NCBI GenBank assembly: GCA_963776735.1
Contig: CAVZNV010000022.1
Coordinates: forward strand, 62,001 to 126,000
Length of the DNA: 64,000 nucleotides
Origin: PALSA-612 sp963776735
GTDB lineage: Bacteria > Actinomycetota > Thermoleophilia > Gaiellales > Gaiellaceae
Direction of reading: 5' to 3'
The notes beneath the pieces were generated by a model, which was given only the letters and a program-made list of their open reading frames with translations, was not told the origin of the DNA and made no database searches. Below, in pieces: positions 1 to 7,037 of the stretch (positions within the stretch are counted from its first letter, which is position 1; each line of letters starts with the position of its first letter). Position numbers and translations under genes: made by a program.

Positions 1-95
1 GCACGCTGCCTGAGAGGCATACGACCACCGGCGGCCTCCCGACCGCAGGCGCCGAGAACAGGCTGAGCTAGTCGCTGGTCGCGCCCGGACAACTC

Positions 96-812
96 CTAGG
101 CTGGATACGCGTCCACGTACGCGTACTGGGCCGTGCCGAGTGGGAGCTTTGCGGACGGCGGCTGCTGGGACATGACGATCGTCCAGTACCGGCCGGCCGC
201 GGACAGGCCGTAGAAGGCGTACAGCGAGTTGCCGCCCAGCGCAATCGGGGAAGCCCCGGGGTCAGCCGCCAGCGCCTTGTGCAGCGAGTTCTGCGGGAGC
301 CGCGCGCACACCGACGCCTCCGGCCCGCCGCCGAGGCCGAAGTCCCGGAACGCCACCTTCAGGAATGCCGCACAGTCGGCCCGACGGATCGCCGCAACCG
401 CCAGCCGTGCGTTCCGCGTGAACGCGGGGTTCGGCTTCGACCCGATGGAGCCGTACTCGAACTGGACGAACACGACATGGAAGCGGTGGTCGGAGTCGAG
501 CGCCAGCACGGTCGTCGCCGGCTCCGACAGGCCCGTTCCCGCGTCGATCTCCGCCCCGGTTCCGTAGATCTGCCCGTGCGGGGACTTGAACGTGCCGAGG
601 CTCTTGCGCAGGTACGAGCACCCGGCAAGCCCCGTGCTCCCGTAGCCCGAGTGGAGGATCTTCCGCAGCTTCCCGTTGCAGCCCTTGATGCCGAGGGCCT
701 GCGAGATCCGGGCGATCGTCGTCTCGATCGACTCGCCCGCCTTCGGCCCACCGGCCGCGGCCGGAACCGCAAGCGCGAGAACCGCCAACAGTGTGACGCC
801 GACGAGCCTCAC
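96..812 (-). CDS. Secreted protein of unknown function
   Basis: The 238-residue product starts at a GTG and opens with a clear signal peptide (RLVGVTLLAVLALAVPAAAG, cleavage expected near residue 20), so it is probably exported. The mature part is Gly/Ala-rich, contains four cysteines that could form two disulfides (GCNGK, GCSYL, DCAAF, SVCAR), and predicts as mostly beta strand with no transmembrane segment. I recognise no family and no catalytic motif. It is transcribed divergently from the HD-domain gene, whose ATG lies 35 bases away, so both promoters must sit in that short gap. Confidence 0.6.
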   Translation of the reverse strand: MRLVGVTLLAVLALAVPAAAGGPKAGESIETTIARISQALGIKGCNGKLRKILHSGYGSTGLAGCSYLRKSLGTFKSPHGQIYGTGAEIDAGTGLSEPATTVLALDSDHRFHVVFVQFEYGSIGSKPNPAFTRNARLAVAAIRRADCAAFLKVAFRDFGLGGGPEASVCARLPQNSLHKALAADPGASPIALGGNSLYAFYGLSAAGRYWTIVMSQQPPSAKLPLGTAQYAYVDAYPA

Positions 813-847
813 GACGACCCAGGCTAGCGAGAGTACGCTTCGGCGCG

Positions 848-1987
848 ATGCCCGAAGAGCCCACCTCCGAGGAGTTGATCGAGCAACCGGCCGAGGAAGT
901 CGAGGTCGAGCAGGAGACGCGCATGACCCCGGCCGAGGCGACGGCGCGCATGCGCATCCGCGTGCCGGCGCGCGGCAACCGCAAGCTGCGCGCGGTGATC
1001 GAGCGCGTCAACGCGGACGACGAGCTCAAGGCCTGGTGGCACGTCTCGAACGTGAATGCGATCGGCCGCCTGAGCATCAACGACCACTCGTGGGTGCACA
1101 TCCAGATCGTCACGAACATCGCGCTCAAGCTCCTCCGCCAGCTCACGAAGCACCACGTCGAGCCGAGCCTCGTCCGCGACTACGACTTCTCACCCGACGA
1201 CTCCGAGGTCGCCGTCGCCCTCGGTGCGCTGCTGCACGACGTCGGTATGTCGGTTCACCGAGACGGGCACGAGGACTTCAGCCTGTTCCTCGCCGAGCGC
1301 AAGGCGCGCGAGCTGCTGGACGACCTCTACGAGCAGCCCGAGCGCGCCGTCCTCGTGTCCGAAGTCCTGCACGAGATCACGAGCCACCGCGCCTACGGGA
1401 AGCCGTTGACGCTCGAAGCCGGGGTGCTGCGGGTCGCGGACGCGCTCGACATGGCGAAAGGCCGCTCGCGCATCCCGTTCGAGCGGGGCAGCGTCTCGAT
1501 CCACGCGCTGTCCGCGGCCGCGATCGACAAGGTGCAGATCACGGACGGCGACACGGTGCCGATCAAGATCGAGATCCTGATGACGAACTCCTCCGGCGTC
1601 TACCAGGTCGACGGGCTCCTGAAGGAGAAGCTGCGCGGGTCAGGGCTCGAGCCGTACGTCGAGGTCGTCGCGCACATCGACACCGAGGCCGAGAAGAGCC
1701 TCGTCCCGATCTACCGGCTCGAGATCTCAGCTCTCGCGGGCGCGGAGCCGAAGCGTGACGCCGGCGCCGACGAGACCCAGGCTGAGCAGCACCGGCGCGT
1801 AGAGCGGGAGGCCGGTCAGCGGCAACGGGCCGCCGGGCTTCTTGTTCACACAGCAGCGCGGCTCGGTCTTCCCCGTCGCGCCGGCCATGCCGGCGACCAT
1901 CCCGGCGACCAGCATCGCCACGCACATCGTCAGCACGAGCCGCAATCGCACGCACCGACCCTAATGCATCCGCGCTCGCGAGGCTAG
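848..1987 (+). CDS. HD-domain phosphohydrolase-like protein
   Basis: The protein has an acidic, Glu-rich N-terminal tail (about 30 residues) followed by an HD fold. Visible metal-ligand motifs are DHSWVHIQ (about residue 79), the doublet LLHDVGMSVHRDGHED (about 130-145), HEITSHR and DALDMAKGRSRIP. This pattern belongs to HD-superfamily nucleotide or phosphate-ester hydrolases; the substrate is unknown. The convincing domain ends near residue 300 (about base 1745). The last 80 residues are Arg/His/Gln-rich and lie exactly opposite the LPXTG gene at 1727-1951, so they look like read-through of antisense sequence. Either the two genes really overlap tail to tail, or the true stop has been lost. 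Confidence 0.75.
   Translation: MPEEPTSEELIEQPAEEVEVEQETRMTPAEATARMRIRVPARGNRKLRAVIERVNADDELKAWWHVSNVNAIGRLSINDHSWVHIQIVTNIALKLLRQLTKHHVEPSLVRDYDFSPDDSEVAVALGALLHDVGMSVHRDGHEDFSLFLAERKARELLDDLYEQPERAVLVSEVLHEITSHRAYGKPLTLEAGVLRVADALDMAKGRSRIPFERGSVSIHALSAAAIDKVQITDGDTVPIKIEILMTNSSGVYQVDGLLKEKLRGSGLEPYVEVVAHIDTEAEKSLVPIYRLEISALAGAEPKRDAGADETQAEQHRRVEREAGQRQRAAGLLVHTAARLGLPRRAGHAGDHPGDQHRHAHRQHEPQSHAPTLMHPRSRG
1727..1951 (-). CDS. Miniature LPXTG-type sortase substrate
   Basis: A GTG start gives 74 residues with three classic parts. Residues 1-25 are a signal peptide (RLRLVLTMCVAMLVAGMVAG). A short exposed segment follows with a Cys-Cys pair and KKPGG. The C-terminal sorting signal is LPLTG at about residues 43-47, then a hydrophobic stretch (LPLYAPVLLSLGLVGAGVT) and a basic RLRAR tail. 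LPXTG plus membrane anchor plus positive tail is the known class A sortase signature. After processing, only about 20 residues would be displayed on the wall. It lies antisense to the 3' end of the HD-domain gene. No sortase gene is in the window. Confidence 0.6.
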   Translation of the reverse strand: MRLRLVLTMCVAMLVAGMVAGMAGATGKTEPRCCVNKKPGGPLPLTGLPLYAPVLLSLGLVGAGVTLRLRARES

Positions 1988-1990
1988 AAT
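1985..1990 (+). promoter_or_regulatory. -10 box of the tRNA-Gln promoter
   Basis: TAGAAT lies 10 bases before the mature 5' end of tRNA-Gln. The tRNA-Glu gene at 17276 has TAGACT at the same distance, which supports both. No good -35 hexamer is visible. The box overlaps the stop codon of the HD-domain gene. Confidence 0.5.
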
Positions 1991-2000
1991 GGAAACCCGT

Positions 2001-2071
2001 TGCGGGGTCGTCTAATGGTAGGACGCCTGGCTCTGGACCAGGTAGTCAAGGTTCGAATCCTTGCCCCGCAG
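2001..2071 (+). tRNA. tRNA-Gln (anticodon CTG)
   Basis: A full cloverleaf can be drawn. The acceptor stem TGCGGGG/CCCCGCA pairs 2001-2007 with 2064-2070. The anticodon stem CCTGG/CCAGG encloses the loop CTCTGGA, giving anticodon CTG for CAG codons. The T arm CAAGG-TTCGAAT-CCTTG is at 2047-2063 and the discriminator base is G at 2071. The 3' CCA is not encoded. The island downstream may have used this gene as its insertion site. Confidence 0.95.
2031..2048 (+). other. Candidate left attachment core in tRNA-Gln
   Basis: CTCTGGACCAGGTAGTCA covers the anticodon loop to variable loop of tRNA-Gln. It recurs with one mismatch (17/18) at 7035-7052, the far end of the accessory island. Integrases often use anticodon-loop sequence as crossover core. 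The match does not continue into the T arm, as a classical attL/attR pair would, so the assignment is tentative. Confidence 0.35.
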
Positions 2072-2082
2072 CCTCGTGAAAA

Positions 2083-2105
2083 GCCCCGCTCAGGCGGGGT
2101 TTTTG
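2083..2105 (+). terminator. Rho-independent terminator of tRNA-Gln
   Basis: A GCCCCGC/GCGGGG hairpin with a short loop is followed directly by TTTTTG, 12 bases after the tRNA. Confidence 0.75.
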
Positions 2106-2177
2106 TTTGCCCCGACGGCAACGGCCTCCGACGCCTCTTTACTGTTTGTGCCCGGTTGTGCCCAATCAGCGGGCCGG

Positions 2178-2318
2178 ATGAGGGCTTATGCGGGTCTCAA
2201 GCAGGTGTACTCGATCGACGACTGGCGAGCCCTGCAGGAGCAGACCGAGCTTGAGCGCCGCGCTGTCGAGCGGGCACGGTTCGAGCAGGCGGTGGAAGCG
2301 GCGAAGGGTCCAGCATGA
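2178..2318 (+). CDS. Possible 46-residue Glu/Ala-rich small protein
   Basis: An ATG-started frame encodes a short charged, helix-forming peptide (segments such as SIDDWRALQEQTELERRAVERA). Composition and codon use look protein-like, but there is no clear ribosome binding site and no family is recognised. It lies just inside the island's left end and could be the remnant C-terminus of a lost gene. Confidence 0.3.
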   Translation: MRAYAGLKQVYSIDDWRALQEQTELERRAVERARFEQAVEAAKGPA

Positions 2319-2457
2319 TCGGAGCTGAGGGAGCGGTTTCCGTGCGCCGCTGCACTGGACCTTCGGCTCCGGGGGCCGACCATGGCCGACTCGCGTCAAC
2401 AAACCCGCACCGGATCGTCACACTTCCAACGACGATGGACGCCCCGACGGTCGCAGA

Positions 2458-2494
2458 GTGAGCGGGCGGCCCGTCATAACCACCGCCCGCTCAC
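2458..2494 (-). terminator. Hairpin downstream of the collagen-domain pseudogene
   Basis: A perfect 12-base inverted repeat (GTGAGCGGGCGG and its complement) has a 13-base loop, beginning 16 bases beyond the stop of the pseudogene. Its inner 10 bases are the same stem found after the intact collagen-like gene at 2829-2860, so the terminator was evidently duplicated with the gene end. Confidence 0.55.
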
Positions 2495-2509
2495 TGAACG
2501 CCGTGACCG

Positions 2510-2825
2510 CTACGAGGAAGGGGTAATCGTTCCGGCCGGGGTCGCGATCAGCGACGCGCTCACGACGAGCGGCTCGAGGATCGCCTTGCACTGTAGGAGG
2601 ACCTGCGTGTTGTCGGACAGGATCGTGACGTCACCGATCATCGGAATAGACATCACGTCCCCCGTGGGACTGTTTCCGTTCTCACCGTCCGACTGATGAA
2701 CCGTACTTCCCGGCGGGAAGCGTGACGCTCACAACTGTCGCAGTCGCTTCGTCGGCTACGCCCATATCCGAGGTGTAGTGCGTGTAGATGTCACTCGCCC
2801 CGCCCGGGCCATCCGTTGCGCGGGC
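2510..2825 (-). pseudogene. Decayed duplicate of the collagen-like protein's C-terminal domain
   Basis: In frame at about 2700-2825 the sequence reads GPGGASDIYTHY...EATATVVSVTLPAGKY. This matches GPTGPSDLWDVN...TDTAVASLSLPAGRF of the intact neighbour at 2876-3670. Near base 2700 the frame shifts by one surplus base and continues as SDGENGNSPTGDVMSI, then LQCKAILEPLVVSASL, to a TAG at 2510-2512. No start codon, signal peptide or Gly-X-Thr repeat precedes it. It is therefore a tandem-duplicated 3' fragment, with the following hairpin copied too. Confidence 0.6.
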
Positions 2826-2828
2826 AAT

Positions 2829-2860
2829 GAGCGGGCGGTTCGGTGACGAGCCGCCCGCTC
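2829..2860 (-). terminator. Terminator hairpin of the collagen-like gene
   Basis: A 10-base perfect inverted repeat (GAGCGGGCGG/CCGCCCGCTC) with a 12-base loop lies 16 bases after the collagen-like gene's stop. No T-run follows. The stem is repeated at 2459-2493. Confidence 0.55.
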
Positions 2861-2875
2861 GGAAGTTCCGGTCCG

Positions 2876-3670
2876 TTAGTGGATCGCGCCGACCTTGATC
2901 GCATCGAGCGTCCAGGCCAGCGCGAACGTGTTCGCCGGCTCTGTGCTGTGGCAGACGAGCGAGACCGTGTCCGGGTTCGCGAGGCTGGCAGCGGCTTGTA
3001 CCGGCAGAGCCGTGATGTGGCCAGGTGCCTGGTCGGCGGCATCGGTTTGGTACACGGAGGTCGAACTCTCGATCTGGCAGCGAATGCCCGCGTACTGGAC
3101 TGCGAAGTTGCCGAAGTCGACCGATGCCTCGACGAAGAAACGCCCCGCCGGCAGCGAGAGCGAGGCCACAGCGGTGTCCGTTTGGGTCAGGGCGAGGCCA
3201 GCGCCGCCGTTGACATCCCACAAATCGGAGGGTCCGGTCGGTCCCGTTGCGCCCGTCGGTCCGGAAGTGCCCGCCGACCCCGTCGTACCCGTCGACCCAG
3301 TCGGTCCTCGCGAACCGGTCGGGCCCTCCGCACCGGTAGCCCCCTTGGCTCCCGAGGAACCCGTCGGTCCGGTCGCACCCCTCGATCCGGTCATACCCGT
3401 AGCGCCGCGTGCTCCGGTCGGCCCTGTCTGGTTCCAGTTCAAAGGCGCCTCCCACGACGCACATCTCCCGTTCGGCTTCGCAGTGTCGATCACCCGCAAC
3501 CCACCGGTCGGGTTCCCGTGCGCGAGGCTGGTGTTGAAACACCCGTGGATCACGCCGTTCGCGTCCGGAATTGACGCCTGCACAGCAGTCGCGATCCCGA
3601 ACACCCCACCGCCAACCACGACCGCAAGCAGCAACCGGCCGCCGCGGCTCAAACTCCGAAGCCGATTCAT
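2876..3670 (-). CDS. Collagen-like surface protein
   Basis: The start is set by an ATG with CAGGAG a few bases upstream, giving 264 residues. Order: a basic N-terminus and hydrophobic signal/anchor (about 12-34); a short conserved-looking module IPDANGVIHGCFN...GLRVIDT...C...EAPLNWNQ (about 34-80), a type seen in front of collagen repeats in Thermoleophilia proteins; 22 uninterrupted Gly-X-Y triplets (about 83-148), mostly GPT, GAT and GSR with Thr in place of hydroxyproline; then a C-terminal beta-rich domain with three cysteines. It is probably exported and trimerises through the triplets, as bacterial collagen-like adhesins do. Its C-terminal domain is duplicated and decayed just downstream. 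Confidence 0.8.
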   Translation of the reverse strand: MNRLRSLSRGGRLLLAVVVGGGVFGIATAVQASIPDANGVIHGCFNTSLAHGNPTGGLRVIDTAKPNGRCASWEAPLNWNQTGPTGARGATGMTGSRGATGPTGSSGAKGATGAEGPTGSRGPTGSTGTTGSAGTSGPTGATGPTGPSDLWDVNGGAGLALTQTDTAVASLSLPAGRFFVEASVDFGNFAVQYAGIRCQIESSTSVYQTDAADQAPGHITALPVQAAASLANPDTVSLVCHSTEPANTFALAWTLDAIKVGAIH

Positions 3671-3761
3671 ACGCAACTCCTGTCTGCCTGCCTACATCGG
3701 CCTACGTTCGACCAGCCTCGGCAGTCTCCTTGACCAGGCGGCTAGCGTCAAAGCATCCGCG

Positions 3762-3851
3762 TCAGTGGACAAACAGGGCGGCTACGTAACCCCAGGCAAG
3801 GGCGCCAGCAACCGCCCACAGCACCCATCGCAACAATCCGGGTCGACGCAT
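3762..3851 (-). CDS. Possible 29-residue single-pass membrane microprotein
   Basis: ATG to TGA encodes a peptide with a basic start (MRRPGLLR) and one hydrophobic segment (WVLWAVAGALAWGYVAALFV). AAGGTCAGAG upstream is a fair ribosome binding site. The topology resembles small membrane peptides, but nothing else supports expression. Confidence 0.3.
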   Translation of the reverse strand: MRRPGLLRWVLWAVAGALAWGYVAALFVH

Positions 3852-3960
3852 CGCATCTCTGACCTTAGTCGGGATCGGAGCAGCACTCGACGAGCGCGAG
3901 AGCGTGGACGCCACCCGATCACGTCTTTGAGGGATGACGAATACACCGCAACCGCTCTGA

Positions 3961-4167
3961 ATGAGGGGTATGGGCTTAAGGCAGGGCTACGAACTTCCCT
4001 ATCTCGTGTGGTCACGGCCGCTCGGTGAGCCGGCGAATGGTAGAGACGACCTGAGCCCTGAAGCTCTGACCGAAGCGTTTGTGGAGGAACTGTGGGCGGC
4101 TAGCCGTCGACAAACTCTCCGCCTTGTCCGAGCAACAACGGGCGAAGAACCGCTCCTAGTCGCTTAA
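3961..4167 (+). CDS. Possible small protein, 68 residues
   Basis: The frame has balanced, protein-like composition (for example LSPEALTEAFVEELWAASRR). It lacks a convincing ribosome binding site and any recognised family. It may be a fragment of an older gene in the island. Confidence 0.25.
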   Translation: MRGMGLRQGYELPYLVWSRPLGEPANGRDDLSPEALTEAFVEELWAASRRQTLRLVRATTGEEPLLVA

Positions 4168-4326
4168 GCCCGACAGCGCCCGAGGACTGGCCCGAGCTTC
4201 TCGAGAATCCGCGCTAAGAAATCAGCGGCCACTGAGTCCGGGCTTTTTGACAAGTAGCGACGGGTCGCACAAGCTGACGGCCCAGGCCTGGAGGTTCTCC
4301 GGGGTCATCAACCGAAAGGGGCCGTC

Positions 4327-5037
4327 ATGGAACGAGGCTCGAGGTTCCGTCCGTCGCCGGCGCTGGCGGTTGCCATCGTCGCGCTCGCCGTCGCTCTGAG
4401 CGGCACCGCGGTCGCTGCGACGAATGCGCTCGTCAGCGGCGACTCGCTGATCAAGCCGAACTCGCTGTCCGGCAACCGCTTGAAGAACCACACGGTGACC
4501 GGGACGCAGGTCAACCTGGCCAAGCTCGGGAAAGTCCCGAAGGCGGCCAAGGCGGACACGGCCAAGACGGCGACGACCGCCACTTCCGCCGGTTCCGCGA
4601 CGAACGCAACCAATGCGACCCACGCGTCGACCGCCGACACGGCAACCAACGCGACCAATGCCACCAACGCGGCGTCGGCCGCCAGTCTCACGCCGCTCGC
4701 TTCGGGTCATTCCGAATCAGGTTTCTACACCGCAGCGGCCGGAGCGACTGGTTGGGTCGGCCAGGGGATCACCTATACGCAGCCACTTTCGACGCCGATC
4801 GACGACGGCAACATCATCTGGAACAAGGCCGGGGCCACCTCGAGCCACTGCTCGGGCTTGGGGCATGCCGACCAGGGCTATCTCTGCCTCTACGACAACG
4901 AAGAGTCTCCCAGCGGAATCACCACCACGGCCTTCTATTCGACGGGGTTCAGCTCGCCATCAGTGGGAGCGATCCTCTACTGGTACCTGCCCTCGGCCGG
5001 CTTCGTCAGCGGCGAGTACACGGTCACCGCGCCTTAG
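4327..5037 (+). CDS. Exported Ala/Thr/Asn-repeat surface protein
   Basis: The 236-residue product begins with a basic tail and a signal/anchor helix (SPALAVAIVALAVALSGTAVAA, about 10-31). This N-terminus recurs in Thermoleophilia surface proteins, where it is followed, as here, by Asn/Thr turns (SGNRLKNHTVTGTQVNLAKL). Residues about 75-122 are a low-complexity tract of alanine with alternating T, N, D and S (ATNATNATH, TATNATNATN), like the stalk of fibrous trimeric proteins. The C-terminal 110 residues form a Gly/Ser/aromatic-rich beta domain with two cysteines. GAAAGGGG precedes the ATG, and a strong hairpin follows the stop. The function is probably a surface fibre or adhesin; this is inferred. 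Confidence 0.7.
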   Translation: MERGSRFRPSPALAVAIVALAVALSGTAVAATNALVSGDSLIKPNSLSGNRLKNHTVTGTQVNLAKLGKVPKAAKADTAKTATTATSAGSATNATNATHASTADTATNATNATNAASAASLTPLASGHSESGFYTAAAGATGWVGQGITYTQPLSTPIDDGNIIWNKAGATSSHCSGLGHADQGYLCLYDNEESPSGITTTAFYSTGFSSPSVGAILYWYLPSAGFVSGEYTVTAP

Positions 5038-5055
5038 TACAAACCTGCAACCTGC

Positions 5056-5086
5056 CCCACCGGGAGATTCGCCCATTCCCGGTGGG
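5056..5086 (+). terminator. Terminator after the repeat surface protein
   Basis: CCCACCGGGA and its exact complement enclose an 11-base loop, starting 18 bases after the stop codon. There is no long T-run. Confidence 0.6.
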
Positions 5087-5196
5087 ATACCCCTCCAACA
5101 CAACCAGATAGAGGTTGGCAAATACCCGATCCATCGTCTAGAGGTGACGATTGACGACGAGCCTCCGTCGACTGCTCGGACGCCGGGGCGCGAGCC

Positions 5197-5331
5197 ATGA
5201 ACACGTTGCCGACCCTGGCTACCCGTCCACAAGTTTCGCGAGAAGAACTGCGCTATCGCGGCTGGTTGAGCCCCTTTGCGCAGTTCGAACGCTCGCTCAG
5301 AGGTGCTGCGCTTACGCGTCCTCGACGGTGA
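5197..5331 (+). CDS. Possible 44-residue small protein
   Basis: ATG to TGA encodes a basic, aromatic-containing peptide (REELRYRGWLSPFAQFERSL). The ATG overlaps the stop of an 18-codon frame (GTG at 5143), which could be a coupled leader. It overlaps the end of the gene at 5312 on the other strand by 20 bases. No family is recognised. Confidence 0.3.
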   Translation: MNTLPTLATRPQVSREELRYRGWLSPFAQFERSLRGAALTRPRR

Positions 5332-5656
5332 CGGTGCCGGCCCTGTCCACCGCTACGATCTCGCGCTTCTCTCCGCCGAAAGATCTCGTAAGGACCCTTG
5401 GCAACCTGTCGAGCCCGTGCCCGAGGCGCCGCCCGTGAACGAGCGCGGCGTAGTAGAGGCTGCGGTACTCCCTCATGGGCTCAACCCGTCGGCCGCGCGC
5501 TACCAGGAGCGCCACCTGCTCGGCGAGAATCGCCTTCCGCTCACCGGGCGACTTGTCGCCGCCGGCGTGCGTTAGTGACCTCCGCTCCTCAGCGGTAAGT
5601 TGCCTGACATGGGCAATGTCGAGGCTAGTGCCTGCCGGTGTCACGGTCGTGGTCAT
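5312..5656 (-). CDS. Hypothetical protein, 114 residues
   Basis: The ATG at 5656 is chosen over an upstream one because AAGGAG lies 7 bases before it. The product is soluble and highly charged. A helical centre (LTAEERRSLTHAGG...ERKAILAEQVALLVARGRR) is followed by a beta-like C-terminus (REIVAVDRAGTVTVEDA). There is no signal peptide, membrane segment or known motif. It is one of the few intact-looking genes in the island. Confidence 0.55.
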   Translation of the reverse strand: MTTTVTPAGTSLDIAHVRQLTAEERRSLTHAGGDKSPGERKAILAEQVALLVARGRRVEPMREYRSLYYAALVHGRRLGHGLDRLPRVLTRSFGGEKREIVAVDRAGTVTVEDA

Positions 5657-5836
5657 CGCTGGCTCCTTCTTTACACCATGGCGAGTTACGGACAGCATGA
5701 GCCGAGGCTGTATCTGCCTGCTGCCTCAGATCGGGCTGAGGGCCGGTTGCAACGAGGAAGAAGAAGCTGGCGGCTTGACGGCGAATCTGGTGCCGTCAGC
5801 ACGACTGGCTCGGTGTCACCTTTGTGAAGGATAGCA

Positions 5837-6092
5837 CTATCTGGTGAACGCCTCGCCGAGCTCCCGCCAGACTGCTTTGACTCCGGCGTCGTCAGGCAAA
5901 GCCGCGAGCAACTCGACGGCTTGCCATTCCGGGCCGAGCCATGACCGGCGCGGGTGCTCACGCGGCGGCCCGAGCAACTTCACCCTGGTCGAGCCCGAGC
6001 TGGACGCTGATGTAGTCGCGGGCGCCCGTCTTGGCGAAGCTTGCGCCGACACGGTCGAGTTCGGCGTGGACGGCTGAGCAGTCGTCGTGCAT
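5837..6092 (-). pseudogene. Frameshifted small gene, about 84 residues
   Basis: From an ATG at 6092 one frame reads DDCSAVHAELDRVGASFAKT...DYISVQLGLDQGEV, then terminates. A second frame, one base offset, continues directly as KLLGPPREHPRRSW...PEWQAVELLAALPDDAG...VWRELGEAFTR to a TAG at 5837. Removing one base near 5977 would fuse them into an 84-residue soluble protein. No family is recognised. It fits the pattern of single surplus bases elsewhere in the window. Confidence 0.4.
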
Positions 6093-6194
6093 CGGGTCGG
6101 GCAGTGAAGCAGGCGACCCGGTTGAACCGGTGCAGGAAGAACGAGGGCCGGAAGTTCCCTCCCGGCCCTCTCAGCGCAACGTTCCCCTCGGTCG

Positions 6195-6335
6195 CTACGC
6201 CTTGCAAGTCAGGTCTGCGCCCGGACAACTCGGGCTGTGGCTCGGCGCCGGCTTCATCGAAGCGGCGGCGCCTCCCGCGAGACCACCCACAGCGGTCAGG
6301 GCGGTGATCGTGATCATGGCGAAACGCTTTCTCAT
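6195..6335 (-). CDS. Secreted microprotein, 46 residues
   Basis: An ATG preceded by GAGGAGGT at ideal spacing starts a 46-residue product with a textbook signal peptide (MRKRFAMITITALTAVGGLA, then GGAAAS). The mature peptide is about 20 residues with two cysteines (SCPGADLTC), which could form a small disulfide loop. The strong ribosome binding site makes this the best-supported tiny gene of the island. Its role is unknown; candidates are a secreted signal or bacteriocin-like peptide. Confidence 0.5.
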   Translation of the reverse strand: MRKRFAMITITALTAVGGLAGGAAASMKPAPSHSPSCPGADLTCKA

Positions 6336-6781
6336 CTCACACCTCCTCGTTGTGAGCTTGACCCGTTAATCCACCAATGCCCGGTCAGCCCACCGCCAAT
6401 CCGACTCCGTGTAAGACGTCCGTGAAGCCTCTTCCTGTACGCACCCGCACAAGCATCGGCGGCGGCTACAGCGAGCCGCGATTGGAGCCGTCCGCCGGAA
6501 CAGTCCGCATCGCGGTCGGCCGTGCGTTGGGTCGCGCGGGGATCGCCGGAAACGCTCGTCCGGGTAGTGATGGCCGGCTACATCCAACTCTCTCTCCGTG
6601 GTGGCAGCGAGGCCAAGCGTGCATCAACGAGGCACCGAAGGACGAGAACACTGTCTCCTTCCAGTTAACGAGTAACGGTCGCTTTCAGGAAGCGAGGGAG
6701 ATCATCACCTACCGAGTTGAGCGAACGAAGAACCAGGAACGCTGTGGCGACTCATCCGAAGGTCGGCAAGAGGCGGATCCC
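6336..6781 (+). other. Stretch without a supported gene
   Basis: A frame is open here from 6377 and runs into the SHOCT remnant, but its translation is low-quality (many Pro, Arg and Gly, no recognisable segment). I see no promoter, RNA or repeat. It is probably decayed coding sequence. Confidence 0.4.
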
Positions 6782-6880
6782 GTGGCCGGGCTTCGAGACC
6801 TTGCTGACCTGCGTGAGCAGGGCGTGTTGAGCGAGGAGGAGTTCCAGTTGGCGAAAGAGCGATTGCTCGGCCAGCTCTGA
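6782..6880 (+). pseudogene. SHOCT-domain remnant
   Basis: The last 32 codons read VAGLRDLADLREQGVLSEEEF...AKERLLGQL. This matches the SHOCT short C-terminal domain: an LxxLxxLxxxGxLTEEEFxxxKxxLL helix-turn-helix usually found at the end of membrane or oligomerising proteins. The expected upstream domain is missing; the open sequence back to 6377 does not resemble a protein. I take it as the surviving 3' end of a longer gene, although a free-standing SHOCT peptide from the GTG at 6782 is possible. Confidence 0.5.
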
Positions 6881-7003
6881 ACCAACGGGCACAAGCCGCG
6901 ATCCAGTGCCCAAACCCAGCTAATCGGCCGAAAACTGCCGCGAATCATCCCACACGCGACAGAGTGTTCAAGCGAGCGGAGAACCGCTCAACCATGCGGC
7001 CTA

Positions 7004-7037
7004 GAGGACGGAACGGCCGCCATGGCCGTCCCGCCTC
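7004..7037 (-). terminator. Hairpin after the phytase gene
   Basis: GAGGACGGAACGGCC and GGCCGTCCCGCCTC can fold with a five-base loop and one or two mismatches, beginning 12 bases beyond the phytase stop. There is no T-run. Confidence 0.4.

Noticed and set aside
1..95. Partial gene at the left window edge
   Set aside because: No frame in these bases could be linked to a recognisable protein.
2000..2318. Two plus-strand reading frames that begin inside tRNA-Gln
   Set aside because: Their first parts are the translated tRNA and terminator; only the ATG at 2178 leaves a protein-like peptide, reported at low confidence.
3201..3435. Tandem DNA repeat or satellite
   Set aside because: The periodicity is 9 bases and corresponds to Gly-X-Thr codons of the collagen-like protein.
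2682..4028. Overlapping long frames on both strands across the collagen-like gene
   Set aside because: They are shadows caused by its repetitive, GC-rich codons; signal peptide and ribosome binding site support only 2876-3670 on the minus strand.
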